A stretch of 8,717 nt of DNA, taken from the NCBI GenBank assembly GCA_947175845.1, contig CAMWOK010000105.1, positions 1 through 8,717 of the forward strand. The letters run 5' to 3'. This DNA comes from an uncultured Lachnospiraceae bacterium. GTDB lineage: Bacteria; Bacillota; Clostridia; Lachnospirales; Lachnospiraceae. Below, piece after piece: positions 1-5,801 of this stretch. Both the position numbers and the translations under genes were made by a program. Each line of letters starts with the position of its first letter. Within the stretch, counting starts at the first letter, position 1. The notes beneath the pieces were generated by a model. It saw only the letters and a program-made list of their open reading frames with translations, ran no database searches and was not told the origin of the DNA.

Positions 1-147
1 ATTTACACACTCCTCTGCGTCCTGCCTGTCCCCTACGATACTGCGCGAAAGGGCATGACAGATCTTCTTGTACTTATCGTCCAATTCCCGTATTGCCTGC
101 TGCGAACGTTCAAAAAACATTTCGATGATTTTCTCATCTGTTATCAT
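1..147 (-). CDS. Sigma-70 family RNA polymerase sigma factor, N-terminal part (cut by window edge)
   Basis: Only the first 49 codons are in the window; the gene continues beyond position 1. The translation begins MITDEKIIEMFFERSQQAIR and continues to ...SIVGDRQDAEECVN. The helix with acidic residues followed by DAEE and a Val/Asn is typical of the start of sigma region 2 (core RNA polymerase binding) in small sigma-70/ECF-like factors of Clostridia. The start is fixed by AGGAGG (plus-strand positions 154-159) 7 nt before the ATG. The 3' part of the gene, including region 4, cannot be judged. I infer a transcription initiation factor of the group that directs its own regulon, often alongside an anti-sigma protein. 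Family assignment is from motif resemblance only. Confidence 0.75.
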   Translation of the reverse strand, partial: MITDEKIIEMFFERSQQAIRELDDKYKKICHALSRSIVGDRQDAEECVN

Positions 148-221
148 TGCACTACCTCCTTTTGGTTTCATCTATATATTACGGTTTCAGTGGCGAATAT
201 TAAATTATTTTAAAATTTATT
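148..221 (-). promoter_or_regulatory. Upstream region of the sigma-factor gene with two TGAAACC direct repeats
   Basis: On the minus strand two copies of TGAAACC lie 19 bp apart (183-189 and 164-170), with an AT-rich TAATAT-like stretch between them. TGAAAC resembles the -35 element of some Firmicute ECF promoters, but I see no convincing matching -10 at the normal distance. The repeats could also be a binding site for a regulator, about two helical turns apart. The real promoter is unresolved. Confidence 0.3.
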
Positions 222-267
222 ATAAAAAGAGCTGACAAACAAGGATTTCTCTCTTGTTTATCAGCTC
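222..267 (-). terminator. Rho-independent terminator of the merR gene
   Basis: Read on the minus strand, a 15-bp stem (253-267 with 229-243) contains one U-G pair at its centre and closes a 9-nt loop (244-252). It is followed directly by a run of five T and an AT-rich stretch (222-228). It lies 66 bp after the merR stop codon and about 80 bp before the start of the next minus-strand gene, so it separates the two transcription units. Confidence 0.88.
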
Positions 268-333
268 CGCACCACAGCGGTGGCGCTATGGACAGCTGGA
301 AGACACACGCGGCTGGCTCTTACATGCCCCCTC

Positions 334-1062
334 TTATAGCGCGCAGTACACAGCAATCGCCTGACGGACAAATTCTGCCATACCGTCCCCGCCTGCCTGG
401 TCAATATTTTTCCTGAAACGTTCATCGTCTGTATACATCTGCCCCAAACCATTCAGGATTTCATCGGTGCATGTATAATAGTGATCAGTTATAAACTTTT
501 GCAGTGCGGCGATTTTCTCCTGCACTTCATCGGAATCGGGCGCTAAGTGCTTTAACTCTCCCAACTTGGAAAACATCGCCATCAGTTCGCCTGCATTTGT
601 GCTATAACTGCTCTCATCTTGCGCGGCATCCTTTTGTTTGTACTCCTCATACGCTTTCGTACTGCCCCATCTTGTTTTAACCTCCTCCTTGTACGTCTCA
701 ATTTCATTCTTGTCGAAAACATCAAAATTCATTGTCTTCACTCCCTTTTTCTGAATTTCACGGGCAAAGGCAAGAAGTTCCCCTATGTGTCTGTACTGTA
801 ATTCCAACAATCCAATTTGCTGCGCGATCGCTTCGGATGGATCAAAATCAGGACTGTCGAGAATTTCTTTGATTTCTTTGAGCGGGAACTGCAATTCCCG
901 AAACAGCAAAATATTTTGCAGACGGCCAAGCGCTGTATCGTCATACAGTCGATAGCCTGCCCCGGTCACGCTCGTAGGTTTCAAAAGTCCGATCGCATCG
1001 TAGTAATGCAGTGTGCGCACGCTGACACCAGTGATTTTGCTGACTTCTTTTACTGTTCGCAT
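334..1062 (-). CDS. MerR family transcriptional regulator with TipAS-type ligand-binding domain
   Basis: A 242-residue protein. Residues 1-70 are a classic MerR DNA-binding domain: helix-turn-helix MRTVKEVSKITGVSVRTLHY, then YDAIGLLKP and GYRLY, the second helix-turn-helix wing. Residues about 75-110 form the dimerisation coiled coil. Residues about 118-240 match the TipAS antibiotic-recognition fold: YKEEVKTRWGS, HYYTCTDEILNGLGQMY, DERFRKNIDQAGGDG, and a conserved cysteine near the end (C240). In the known family, TipAS domains bind hydrophobic drugs such as thiopeptides and the protein then activates transcription by untwisting a promoter with an over-long spacer. The start is supported by GGGAGG 8 nt before the ATG. 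It is transcribed divergently from the methyltransferase at 1246, and its own promoter has the MerR-type 19-bp spacer. The natural ligand is unknown. Confidence 0.93.
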   Translation of the reverse strand: MRTVKEVSKITGVSVRTLHYYDAIGLLKPTSVTGAGYRLYDDTALGRLQNILLFRELQFPLKEIKEILDSPDFDPSEAIAQQIGLLELQYRHIGELLAFAREIQKKGVKTMNFDVFDKNEIETYKEEVKTRWGSTKAYEEYKQKDAAQDESSYSTNAGELMAMFSKLGELKHLAPDSDEVQEKIAALQKFITDHYYTCTDEILNGLGQMYTDDERFRKNIDQAGGDGMAEFVRQAIAVYCAL

Positions 1063-1086
1063 CCTTTATCCCTCCCGTGTAATCTC

Positions 1087-1117
1087 ATATTAATCTATCA
1101 CGCTACGTCAGAGTCAA
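1087..1117 (-). promoter_or_regulatory. MerR-type promoter (19-bp spacer) with operator dyad, reading into merR
   Basis: On the minus strand TTGACT (1112-1117) and TAATAT (1087-1092) are separated by 19 bp rather than the usual 17. An imperfect dyad, CTATCACG (1095-1102) and CGTCAGAG (1106-1113), matches at 6 of 8 positions and lies inside the spacer. A long spacer with a dyad centred in it is the known hallmark of promoters controlled by MerR proteins. I infer autoregulation of the TipAS-type regulator. Confidence 0.75.
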
Positions 1118-1136
1118 TAGGATTTTATATGATTTT

Positions 1137-1178
1137 TATAATTTTTTCAAGACGATTTATCCAAAACCGGAGTATAAT
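1137..1178 (+). promoter_or_regulatory. Candidate promoter region of the methyltransferase gene
   Basis: Two TATAAT boxes are present on the plus strand, at 1137-1142 and 1173-1178. The second has a weak TTCAAG (1146-1151) 21 bp upstream; a long spacer would fit activation by the divergent MerR protein, but no clear dyad is visible there. Neither box has a good -35 at 17 bp. Which one is used cannot be decided from the sequence. Confidence 0.4.
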
Positions 1179-1245
1179 CAGAGAGGTCAGCGGGTACCAG
1201 AACGTTTCCATGGAGGAAAATGAAAACAGAAAGGAGAACACACCT

Positions 1246-2028
1246 ATGAAAAACACAGCTTTTGACTACAAACGAATCGCGGAGGGTTACAGAAACAGAC
1301 CCTATCTGCACCCGCAGGTCATCCGGCAGTTTCAGCGAGATACCCACACGTCCCATCTTCTGCGCGGCCTTGATGTCGGCTGCGGCGCCGGTCTGTCCAC
1401 AAGAGCATTGAAGACAATCTGCACTTGGGTCACCGGGACGGACATCTCGCGCGAGATGATTCGCGTGGCAGAGGAAGTCTGCGCCGGGGAGCGCGGGATA
1501 TCCTTTCTTGTCAGCAGTGCAGAGGATTTCTGTCCGGAAAGCGCCGACGCAAACTGCCTCCCATTTGACATTGCCACCGCAGCGGGCGCCATTCAGTGGA
1601 TTGACAGGGCGCGCTTTCTCTTAAATATGCAGCGGCTCCTCGCAGAACACGCATACCTGCTCCTCTACGACTTTGCTATTTCAGATACCATGCCAGGAAA
1701 TCCTGCATACACGGACTGGTGGCATCAACAGTACCTGACTGCTTTTCCCAGACCATACCGCAACGAAGCCATCTGGACAAACGAGGATGTAGCCCCTTTT
1801 GGATTCTGTATGCGGGCGCAGAATGCGCTGAATCTTGAATATTCTTTTGATCTGGATTCGTTTGTCCGGTTTATGATGATTCAGTCCAACGTCAACACAC
1901 AGATTGAGGAAAACGGACACGATGAGGAGCAGGTGCGCCAGTGGTTTCTGCGGACACTCTCCCCCATTTTTTCCGATGAAAAACAGCGCTGCCTTTTTAA
2001 GGGATACAGCTGGTATCTTCAGAAATAG
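1246..2028 (+). CDS. Class I SAM-dependent methyltransferase
   Basis: A 260-residue soluble protein with a Methyltransf_11-like Rossmann fold. Motif I, LDVGCGAG, is at residues 42-49. The post-I acidic position is in TGTDISREMI (D66, binding the ribose of S-adenosylmethionine), followed by a segment of the post-motif type, FDIATAAGAIQWID (107-120). The C-terminal half is rich in Trp, Tyr and Phe and probably forms a lid or substrate pocket. The acceptor substrate cannot be read from the sequence; relatives methylate small molecules. The reading frame is open upstream, but AAGGAG (1231-1236) 9 nt before the ATG supports this start; an in-frame ATG at 1210 lacks a comparable site. It is divergent from the TipAS-type MerR gene, which makes ligand-induced expression plausible. 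Its 3' end overlaps the convergent hypothetical gene by 32 bp. Confidence 0.92.
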   Translation: MKNTAFDYKRIAEGYRNRPYLHPQVIRQFQRDTHTSHLLRGLDVGCGAGLSTRALKTICTWVTGTDISREMIRVAEEVCAGERGISFLVSSAEDFCPESADANCLPFDIATAAGAIQWIDRARFLLNMQRLLAEHAYLLLYDFAISDTMPGNPAYTDWWHQQYLTAFPRPYRNEAIWTNEDVAPFGFCMRAQNALNLEYSFDLDSFVRFMMIQSNVNTQIEENGHDEEQVRQWFLRTLSPIFSDEKQRCLFKGYSWYLQK

Positions 2029-2536
2029 GGACAAACTTTCTGCGGCGATGCCACTCATTCCAGAACGCGGTGTAGCCGTTCTGGTCCAGTTCATCCTCAC
2101 CGGGCAGTTTGGGCGCGCAGGACTGATAGTAAGCTTCTATCCGGTCCGCAAACCTAAATACGGCGCGCGCGTAGTCTGCAATGGGCACGACGGTCTCCTT
2201 TCCGCTCTCCGTGATAAGGCGGACGGTCTGCCCCGCATGAATCACAGACCAGTCGATTCCGTTGGGACACCCCGATATCGCAACTTCTGTGAGCGCCTCA
2301 TTTGGCATCAGGAAAAAGCCGCAGCAGGGCAGCATCTGGATCTCCTCGCCAATCATGTGATCCTGTGTCAACGTTTTGAGCAGATAAAGCGCCGTCGCAC
2401 TGACTGTGCATTGATAGGTAAACGTCTCCTCCCCGATAACGGCTGTCGCATTCCCGTGCAGGCACATATCCTCCGGGTCATCCGCCTCGCCGTTTATCCA
2501 TGTAAGGTCGACTGCATCAATCCAAAAATTTCCCAT
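1997..2536 (-). CDS. Hypothetical protein, convergent with the methyltransferase
   Basis: A 179-residue protein that I cannot assign to a family. It starts MGNFWIDAVDLTWINGEADD and reads as a soluble acidic protein with alternating beta-type segments. It has no signal peptide, no membrane segment and no obvious catalytic motif. There is a CC pair (MLPCCGFF, near residue 70) and a C-terminal part rich in aromatic residues, ending with an Arg-rich patch (WHRRRKF). An ATG at 2545 would extend it by three residues, but the GGGAGG site at 2546-2551 abuts that codon directly. The same site sits 9 nt before the ATG at 2536, which is therefore preferred. It is probably real: a good RBS, its own sigma-A-like promoter, and a compositional pattern like a folded protein. 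Its last 32 bp overlap the end of the methyltransferase on the opposite strand. Confidence 0.75.
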   Translation of the reverse strand: MGNFWIDAVDLTWINGEADDPEDMCLHGNATAVIGEETFTYQCTVSATALYLLKTLTQDHMIGEEIQMLPCCGFFLMPNEALTEVAISGCPNGIDWSVIHAGQTVRLITESGKETVVPIADYARAVFRFADRIEAYYQSCAPKLPGEDELDQNGYTAFWNEWHRRRKFVPISEDTSCIP

Positions 2537-2635
2537 GAACACCATCCTCCCTGTCCCTGAAAACAGCTTCCTGCACCTCCGCGCACAGCATCCGTCGCGG
2601 GAGATTTCCAGAAAGTCCTCTACACTGACACATCT

Positions 2636-2665
2636 ATTTTATCACAGGCACTGTGTCCATCTCAA
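2636..2665 (-). promoter_or_regulatory. Sigma-A-like promoter with a palindrome in the spacer
   Basis: On the minus strand TTGAGA (2660-2665) and TAAAAT (2636-2641) are 18 bp apart. They lie about 100 bp before the hypothetical gene that starts at 2536. The spacer contains the perfect palindrome CACAG-GCA-CTGTG (2643-2655), placed where a repressor or activator would block or bend the promoter. The promoter fits well; the operator role is inferred. Confidence 0.55.
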
Positions 2666-2720
2666 CACGTAGGCCGGTGAGAAATACTGGAAATTCCCTG
2701 TGAAAAAAACAGTAAAAATT

Positions 2721-2753
2721 TGTAACCAATTCCCCCTGTCAGTTGTGTTAGTA
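2721..2753 (+). promoter_or_regulatory. ECF-type promoter of the sigma/anti-sigma operon
   Basis: TGTAACC (2721-2727) followed after 16 bp by TGTGTTAGTA (2744-2753) resembles the bipartite AAC-containing -35 and GTNTNA-like -10 elements used by ECF sigma factors in Firmicutes. It is 46 bp before the sigma gene. Such promoters are usually recognised by the sigma factor they precede, so positive autoregulation is inferred. No competing sigma-A promoter with good spacing is visible in this gap. Confidence 0.5.
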
Positions 2754-2798
2754 TTGAAAGGCCTTTTCGGGATTAAACGATTACACAAAGGAGCGCTC

Positions 2799-3278
2799 AT
2801 GAGACTATCTGTACAGAAGCTGGCAGAATCCTGCCAGAGCAGCCTCTTCGCCGCGGCGTTCAGCATCTGCCAGAACGCGCAGGACGCGGAGGATGTCGTT
2901 CAGGATACGTTTGTCCAGTATTACACAACAAAAAAAGAATTTGAAGATGAGCAGCACATCCGCGCGTGGCTGATCCGGGTTGCGGTCAACAAGGCAAAGA
3001 ATGTCACGCGCACTTTCTGGAGGCGCAACAGGATCTCCATCGAGGACTACATGGAGACACTGGTTTTCGAGACGCCGGAGGCGGAAAATCTGTTCGAGAC
3101 AGTCATGCAGCTTCCCGAGAAATACCGCATTGTAATTCATCTGTACTATTATGAAGATTACACTGTCGGAGAAATTGCAGGTATTCTCAAACTGAGTGAA
3201 AGCAATGTTAAAATCAGGCTCTCGCGCGGGCGGGCCATGCTCAAAGAAGTTTTGAAGGAGGAATGGAACAATGACTGA
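2799..3278 (+). CDS. ECF-type RNA polymerase sigma factor
   Basis: A 159-residue sigma factor of the small two-domain type. Region 2 covers residues about 14-75: the core-binding segment QDAEDVVQDTFVQYY, then HIRAWLIRVAVNKAKN, the promoter-melting and -10 recognition helix. Region 4 covers residues about 100-155: LPEKYRIVIHLYYYEDYTVG, EIAGILKLSESNVKIRLSRG and RAMLKEVLKE, the helix-turn-helix that contacts the -35 element. Region 3 is absent, as expected for ECF factors. The N-terminus is slightly short for the family, but AAGGAG 5 nt before this ATG fits well. The frame is open further upstream without a better site. The gene overlaps the following membrane-protein gene by 8 bp (ATG 3271, stop TGA 3276-3278), so the two are translated together. 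It probably directs a small stress or envelope regulon, including its own promoter. Confidence 0.93.
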   Translation: MRLSVQKLAESCQSSLFAAAFSICQNAQDAEDVVQDTFVQYYTTKKEFEDEQHIRAWLIRVAVNKAKNVTRTFWRRNRISIEDYMETLVFETPEAENLFETVMQLPEKYRIVIHLYYYEDYTVGEIAGILKLSESNVKIRLSRGRAMLKEVLKEEWNND

Positions 3279-3891
3279 CAGGGAACGATACAAACAGGCA
3301 TTTTCGGCACTTCCTTCTTCACGGCATTTGGAGGTAGAGGAAATGGAACAGATTTACAGGACACACAGAAAAAAGCTGGCAACAGCGGCAGCCATTGCAT
3401 GTGCAGCCGTCATCGGTGCAGGGGGAACCGCCTACGCCGCTGATCTCGGCGGCATTCAGACACGGCTCTCCATATGGCTGTTCGGGGAGCAGACCGAAAT
3501 CACTGCGACAGAAAACGAAGACGGCGGCTACACCTTCATCTACGACCGCGGCGATGGGACGGAGAGCTTTGGGTTCGGCGGTGTCAGCATTGACGAGGAC
3601 GGCGGCCTGACCAGCCTTTCCGCCGACGAGCTCGCCGCACATATCAACGCCTCCGCCAGCGTCGAAAAGGATGAGAACGGCAGTGTCTGGGTGTATTATT
3701 ATGATCAGAAAACCGAGATCACGGACCTGTTCGACGAGAACGGTGTCTGCAGCATCACAATGACGCACGAGGGCGAATCCATCTATCTGACCATCACACA
3801 GGATGGCGAAGGCAGTTACTCGTATACACAGACCAATGACCCCCAAGAGGCGGCCATGACGACCACCACCATCATCACGGATGATGATTAA
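3271..3891 (+). CDS. Single-pass membrane protein, likely anti-sigma partner of the ECF factor
   Basis: A 206-residue protein. Residues 1-34 form a short charged cytoplasmic tail (MTDRERYKQAFSALPSS, then EVEEMEQIYRTHRKK). Residues about 36-57 are one Ala-rich membrane helix. The rest lies outside the membrane and consists of acidic, beta-rich repeats with similar patterns (EDGGYTFIYDRGDG, ENGSVWVYYYDQKTEI, DGEGSYSYTQ). The tail is Thr-rich and ends in DDD. No zinc-type (HisXXXCysXXCys) anti-sigma motif is present, so any sigma binding would use the short N-terminal tail. From memory, proteins of this layout commonly follow this ECF type in Clostridia. AGGAGG (3256-3261) 9 nt before the start lies within the end of the sigma gene. 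Calling it an anti-sigma factor is inference from position and topology; it could instead be a sensor or effector of the regulon. Confidence 0.8.
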   Translation: MTDRERYKQAFSALPSSRHLEVEEMEQIYRTHRKKLATAAAIACAAVIGAGGTAYAADLGGIQTRLSIWLFGEQTEITATENEDGGYTFIYDRGDGTESFGFGGVSIDEDGGLTSLSADELAAHINASASVEKDENGSVWVYYYDQKTEITDLFDENGVCSITMTHEGESIYLTITQDGEGSYSYTQTNDPQEAAMTTTTIITDDD

Positions 3892-3938
3892 GGGATGTCC
3901 TGTCTGATACCATCGCCAGCAGAATCAATCTATGCGTC

Positions 3939-3995
3939 AAAAAACAGCCTTGCAGAAATGCGGTATATCCCTTCATTCCTGCAAGGCCGTTTTTT
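3939..3995. terminator. Bidirectional hairpin terminator
   Basis: A perfect 9-bp stem, GCCTTGCAG (3947-3955) with CTGCAAGGC (3979-3987), encloses a 23-nt loop. It is flanked by a run of A on the left (3939-3945) and GTTTTTT on the right (3989-3995), which extend the pairing after one mismatch. It can end transcription of the sigma/anti-sigma operon (plus) and also transcripts coming from the right (minus). Confidence 0.82.
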
Positions 3996-4034
3996 GCTGC
4001 CGAAGAAGAATTTACCCTGTTGTTTTTCTCCGCT

Positions 4035-4260
4035 TTGCATATATCTCTGGCTTTTTGCTCTGTCACATGCATTTTTTGAGGTGATAAACGTGGCAACTTT
4101 TTTATAAATCTTGGGGCGGCACTGATCCTGATATAGACAACCGACACAATGCTCTCGGTCAAATGAAACTCTGCATTTCCTTGTTGTTTGGGTATAAGTC
4201 TGGCTTATAGGTTCATGTCCTGCGGCACATTTCAAGAGGCGTAGTATGGGGTTCAGGATC
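4035..4260 (-). pseudogene. Transposase remnant (IS1182-like), internal fragment only
   Basis: On the minus strand an open frame carries the conserved cysteine-rich segment of IS1182-type transposases: CAAGHEPISQTYT, then VSFDREHCVGC, DQCRPKIYKKVATF and AKSQRYM. In that family this region (C-x-A-G-H ... C-x-x-C ... C) lies in the central part of the DDE transposase. The N-terminal part, the catalytic residues and everything after AKSQRYM are missing; the frame instead runs on into the terminator hairpin sequence. No terminal inverted repeats were found. It is a decayed piece of an insertion event and codes for no active enzyme. The exact borders are approximate. Confidence 0.68.
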
Positions 4261-4358
4261 TGCCAGAAGGAAAATTTTCTGACAGAGTTATGACCTGACA
4301 AAAAACTGTAAACTTGTAATAAGTCCTGGCTATAACGCATATAATAACTTAATTCCGC

Positions 4359-4387
4359 TTTACAATGCACTTAACCAATGATACAAT
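4359..4387 (+). promoter_or_regulatory. Sigma-A promoter of the secreted-protein gene
   Basis: TTTACA (4359-4364) and TACAAT (4382-4387) are separated by exactly 17 bp, a near-consensus housekeeping promoter. Transcription would begin near 4394, giving a leader of roughly 245 nt before the start codon at 4641. A further TATAAT (4404-4409) just downstream lacks a matching -35. Confidence 0.7.
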
Positions 4388-4393
4388 TTAGTT

Positions 4394-4640
4394 AAATTTA
4401 ATATATAATGATCATAATAAGCTTTGGCATCAAAAGCGGATAGGACAACGTTCCTTCCGACTTTGTGCATATTGGTAAAGCAAGCGAAGGAAAGGAGGCC
4501 TGACTGCCAGTTCTGAGAGATAACTCGAAGCGGTCTTAGGAGTATGGGTTGTTCGCTGCCCGAAATTACATAAACATCCTAAACAATCTGATACACGAAA
4601 TCAGTGTCAGCAGAAAGCTGTACACAGAAAGAAGGTAAGA
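4394..4640 (+). ncRNA. Structured leader RNA of unknown class upstream of the secreted protein
   Basis: The 245-nt leader has several clear stems. TTCCTTC (4451-4457) pairs with GAAGGAA (4486-4492). CCT-GACTGC (4499-4507) pairs with GCGGTC-TT-AGG (4530-4540), with an inner AGTT/AACT stem (4509-4512 and 4522-4525). GGG (4546-4548) pairs with CCC (4559-4561). AGCGAA-like segments at 4484-4488 and TTCGCT at 4552-4557 could pair across these. Near the start codon CTGAT/ATCAG (4588-4604) and CAGC/GCTG (4609-4620) form small hairpins without a T-run. Long, G/A-rich and more structured than the AT-rich DNA around it, it looks like a riboswitch-type leader or a stand-alone ncRNA. It does not match the c-di-GMP, T-box, cobalamin or ydaO patterns I know. 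The raiA-type ncRNA is a candidate that I could not verify. Confidence 0.5.
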
Positions 4641-5801
4641 ATGAAAAACAGGTCGTTCAAAATGATGCTTTCCATTGTGGCGGCAGTTATAATGCTCTCA
4701 AATGGAGCGGTTGTAATGGCAGCCCCGGAGGTAATACAGATCGGTGACGAGTTCACCGTGTTCGATCCCGAGTATTACCAAAAACATAATGCTGACCAGA
4801 TGGTTAAACATATGGACAGGGAAGCCCTGATACAATATTATATAACCTCTGGAGATTACTATGATGAAAGGACGCGTGCATATGCCCCGCACACCGACGT
4901 GACAGCACTCCTGGAACCATTTCGGCAGCTGAATGAGGACTCCGTGAAGTGGGCACAAATCAAGCTTGGCCGCAATGTGTCTACACCTATGCCAGGGGTT
5001 GAGTCCAAAGTTACAACCAGATCAGGCGAGGGAGTGAAGGGAAGGAGTTCCCGAAATACGCCTTCCATATACACTCCCACGCCCGAAGCGCTTGAAGAAG
5101 CGCTTAAAGAAACAACCGCGTTAACAGAAGCGAGCACGGCAGCGAAGGCCAACTGTTCATACACAGAAATACAGCCTGGAATAAGAGAGTTCATGGCTAA
5201 TCTATGGGAATATAAAACATCGGTCACCCGTCGCGGCGCCAACGGTCCAGTACATTATGCTATATTTTATGAAATACCAACAAAAATGGCTTTCGATAAT
5301 GATATATTTGATGTCCGGCTGGCAGTAAGTTTCTATGAGGGCGATTCTCGCGGTTTCTTTAGTGGCGGTTCTCGCGATATGACTAATTATAGTGCACCCG
5401 GATATGAATGGCGTGTTATGACACTAGAAACGCATAGTGAGATAGAGCTAAAACACAACATTTATAATACTATAAATATAGCCAAATATTTTAGTGCCAG
5501 TGCAGACAATTCAAAAGACTGGCAGCAGATCTCGGAGCCATCTTTTAGTGATGCATATCGCTTTACTATTGTACAGAATAATATCGAGTATCCAGAGTGT
5601 AAAGTATTTTTTGAAGGTCGGGAGAGGATGGATGGGACAGCATTTAATAGCACAGAACGTACCAGCGTATACATGCTTGTCCCATCTGGGTATACCGGCA
5701 ATACATATTGCCATGTTTACGGTGCTGTAGAAGAGAATGGACAAATTGTACCAGACTACAGCCACAGACTGACTACCCGCTTTCCTCAAAACAATAATTA
5801 G
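4641..5801 (+). CDS. Secreted protein of unknown function
   Basis: A 386-residue protein with a clear Sec signal peptide: basic N-terminus (MKNRSFK), hydrophobic core and likely cleavage after VMA at residue 27. Residues about 40-82 (FDPEYYQKHN ... ALIQYYITSGDY) resemble a short repeat found once or several times in clostridial extracellular proteins, of the F-D-x-x-Y-Y ... Y-x-x-x-G type. Residues about 115-170 are Ser/Thr/Pro- and Glu-rich and probably form a flexible linker. The C-terminal half (about 172-380) is beta-rich with many aromatic residues and three cysteines (172, 320, 357), with no catalytic motif I recognise. No LPXTG or membrane anchor is seen, so it is probably released or held by its partners. 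The RBS is a purine-rich AAGAAGG 5 nt before the ATG. The coding sequence is clearly more AT-rich in its second half than the flanking genes, which may reflect transfer. A strong terminator follows at once. Confidence 0.82.
   Translation: MKNRSFKMMLSIVAAVIMLSNGAVVMAAPEVIQIGDEFTVFDPEYYQKHNADQMVKHMDREALIQYYITSGDYYDERTRAYAPHTDVTALLEPFRQLNEDSVKWAQIKLGRNVSTPMPGVESKVTTRSGEGVKGRSSRNTPSIYTPTPEALEEALKETTALTEASTAAKANCSYTEIQPGIREFMANLWEYKTSVTRRGANGPVHYAIFYEIPTKMAFDNDIFDVRLAVSFYEGDSRGFFSGGSRDMTNYSAPGYEWRVMTLETHSEIELKHNIYNTINIAKYFSASADNSKDWQQISEPSFSDAYRFTIVQNNIEYPECKVFFEGRERMDGTAFNSTERTSVYMLVPSGYTGNTYCHVYGAVEENGQIVPDYSHRLTTRFPQNNN

Larger units (their letters stand above)
2546..2798. other. Intergenic region between divergent genes: two promoters, no further gene
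   Basis: This stretch separates the hypothetical protein (minus) from the ECF sigma gene (plus). It holds the sigma-A-like promoter at 2636-2665 and the ECF-like promoter at 2721-2753. No additional gene with a credible RBS and coding pattern was found. Confidence 0.6.
3892..4640. other. 750-bp non-coding region with terminator, IS remnant, promoter and structured leader
   Basis: No intact gene is present. From left to right it holds a bidirectional terminator (3939-3995), a decayed transposase fragment (about 4035-4260), an AT-rich stretch with nothing recognisable (about 4260-4358), a sigma-A promoter (4359-4387) and a structured leader RNA (4394-4640). The open frames here (plus 3895-4107, minus 3875-4162) have no RBS and look like chance. 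Confidence 0.65.

Noticed and set aside
817..1245. Upstream extension of the methyltransferase frame by 143 codons
   Set aside because: It overlaps merR on the opposite strand, has no RBS, and the added residues look like a shadow of merR. The AAGGAG site supports the start at 1246.
2700..2798. Extension of the ECF sigma gene by 33 codons to 2700
   Set aside because: The region holds the candidate promoter and has no RBS; the start at 2799 has AAGGAG at a good distance and gives a family-like N-terminus.
3895..4107. Plus-strand frame of 70 codons after the anti-sigma-like gene
   Set aside because: It contains the terminator hairpin, has no RBS and no protein-like pattern.
4263..4370. N-terminal part of the frame carrying the transposase remnant
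   Set aside because: No RBS, and the residues before the cysteine-rich segment do not look like transposase; probably chance read-through.
4440..4560. c-di-GMP-I or T-box riboswitch in the leader RNA
   Set aside because: The conserved GGGACGCAAAGCC-type core of c-di-GMP-I and the GGGTGG/T-box elements are absent.
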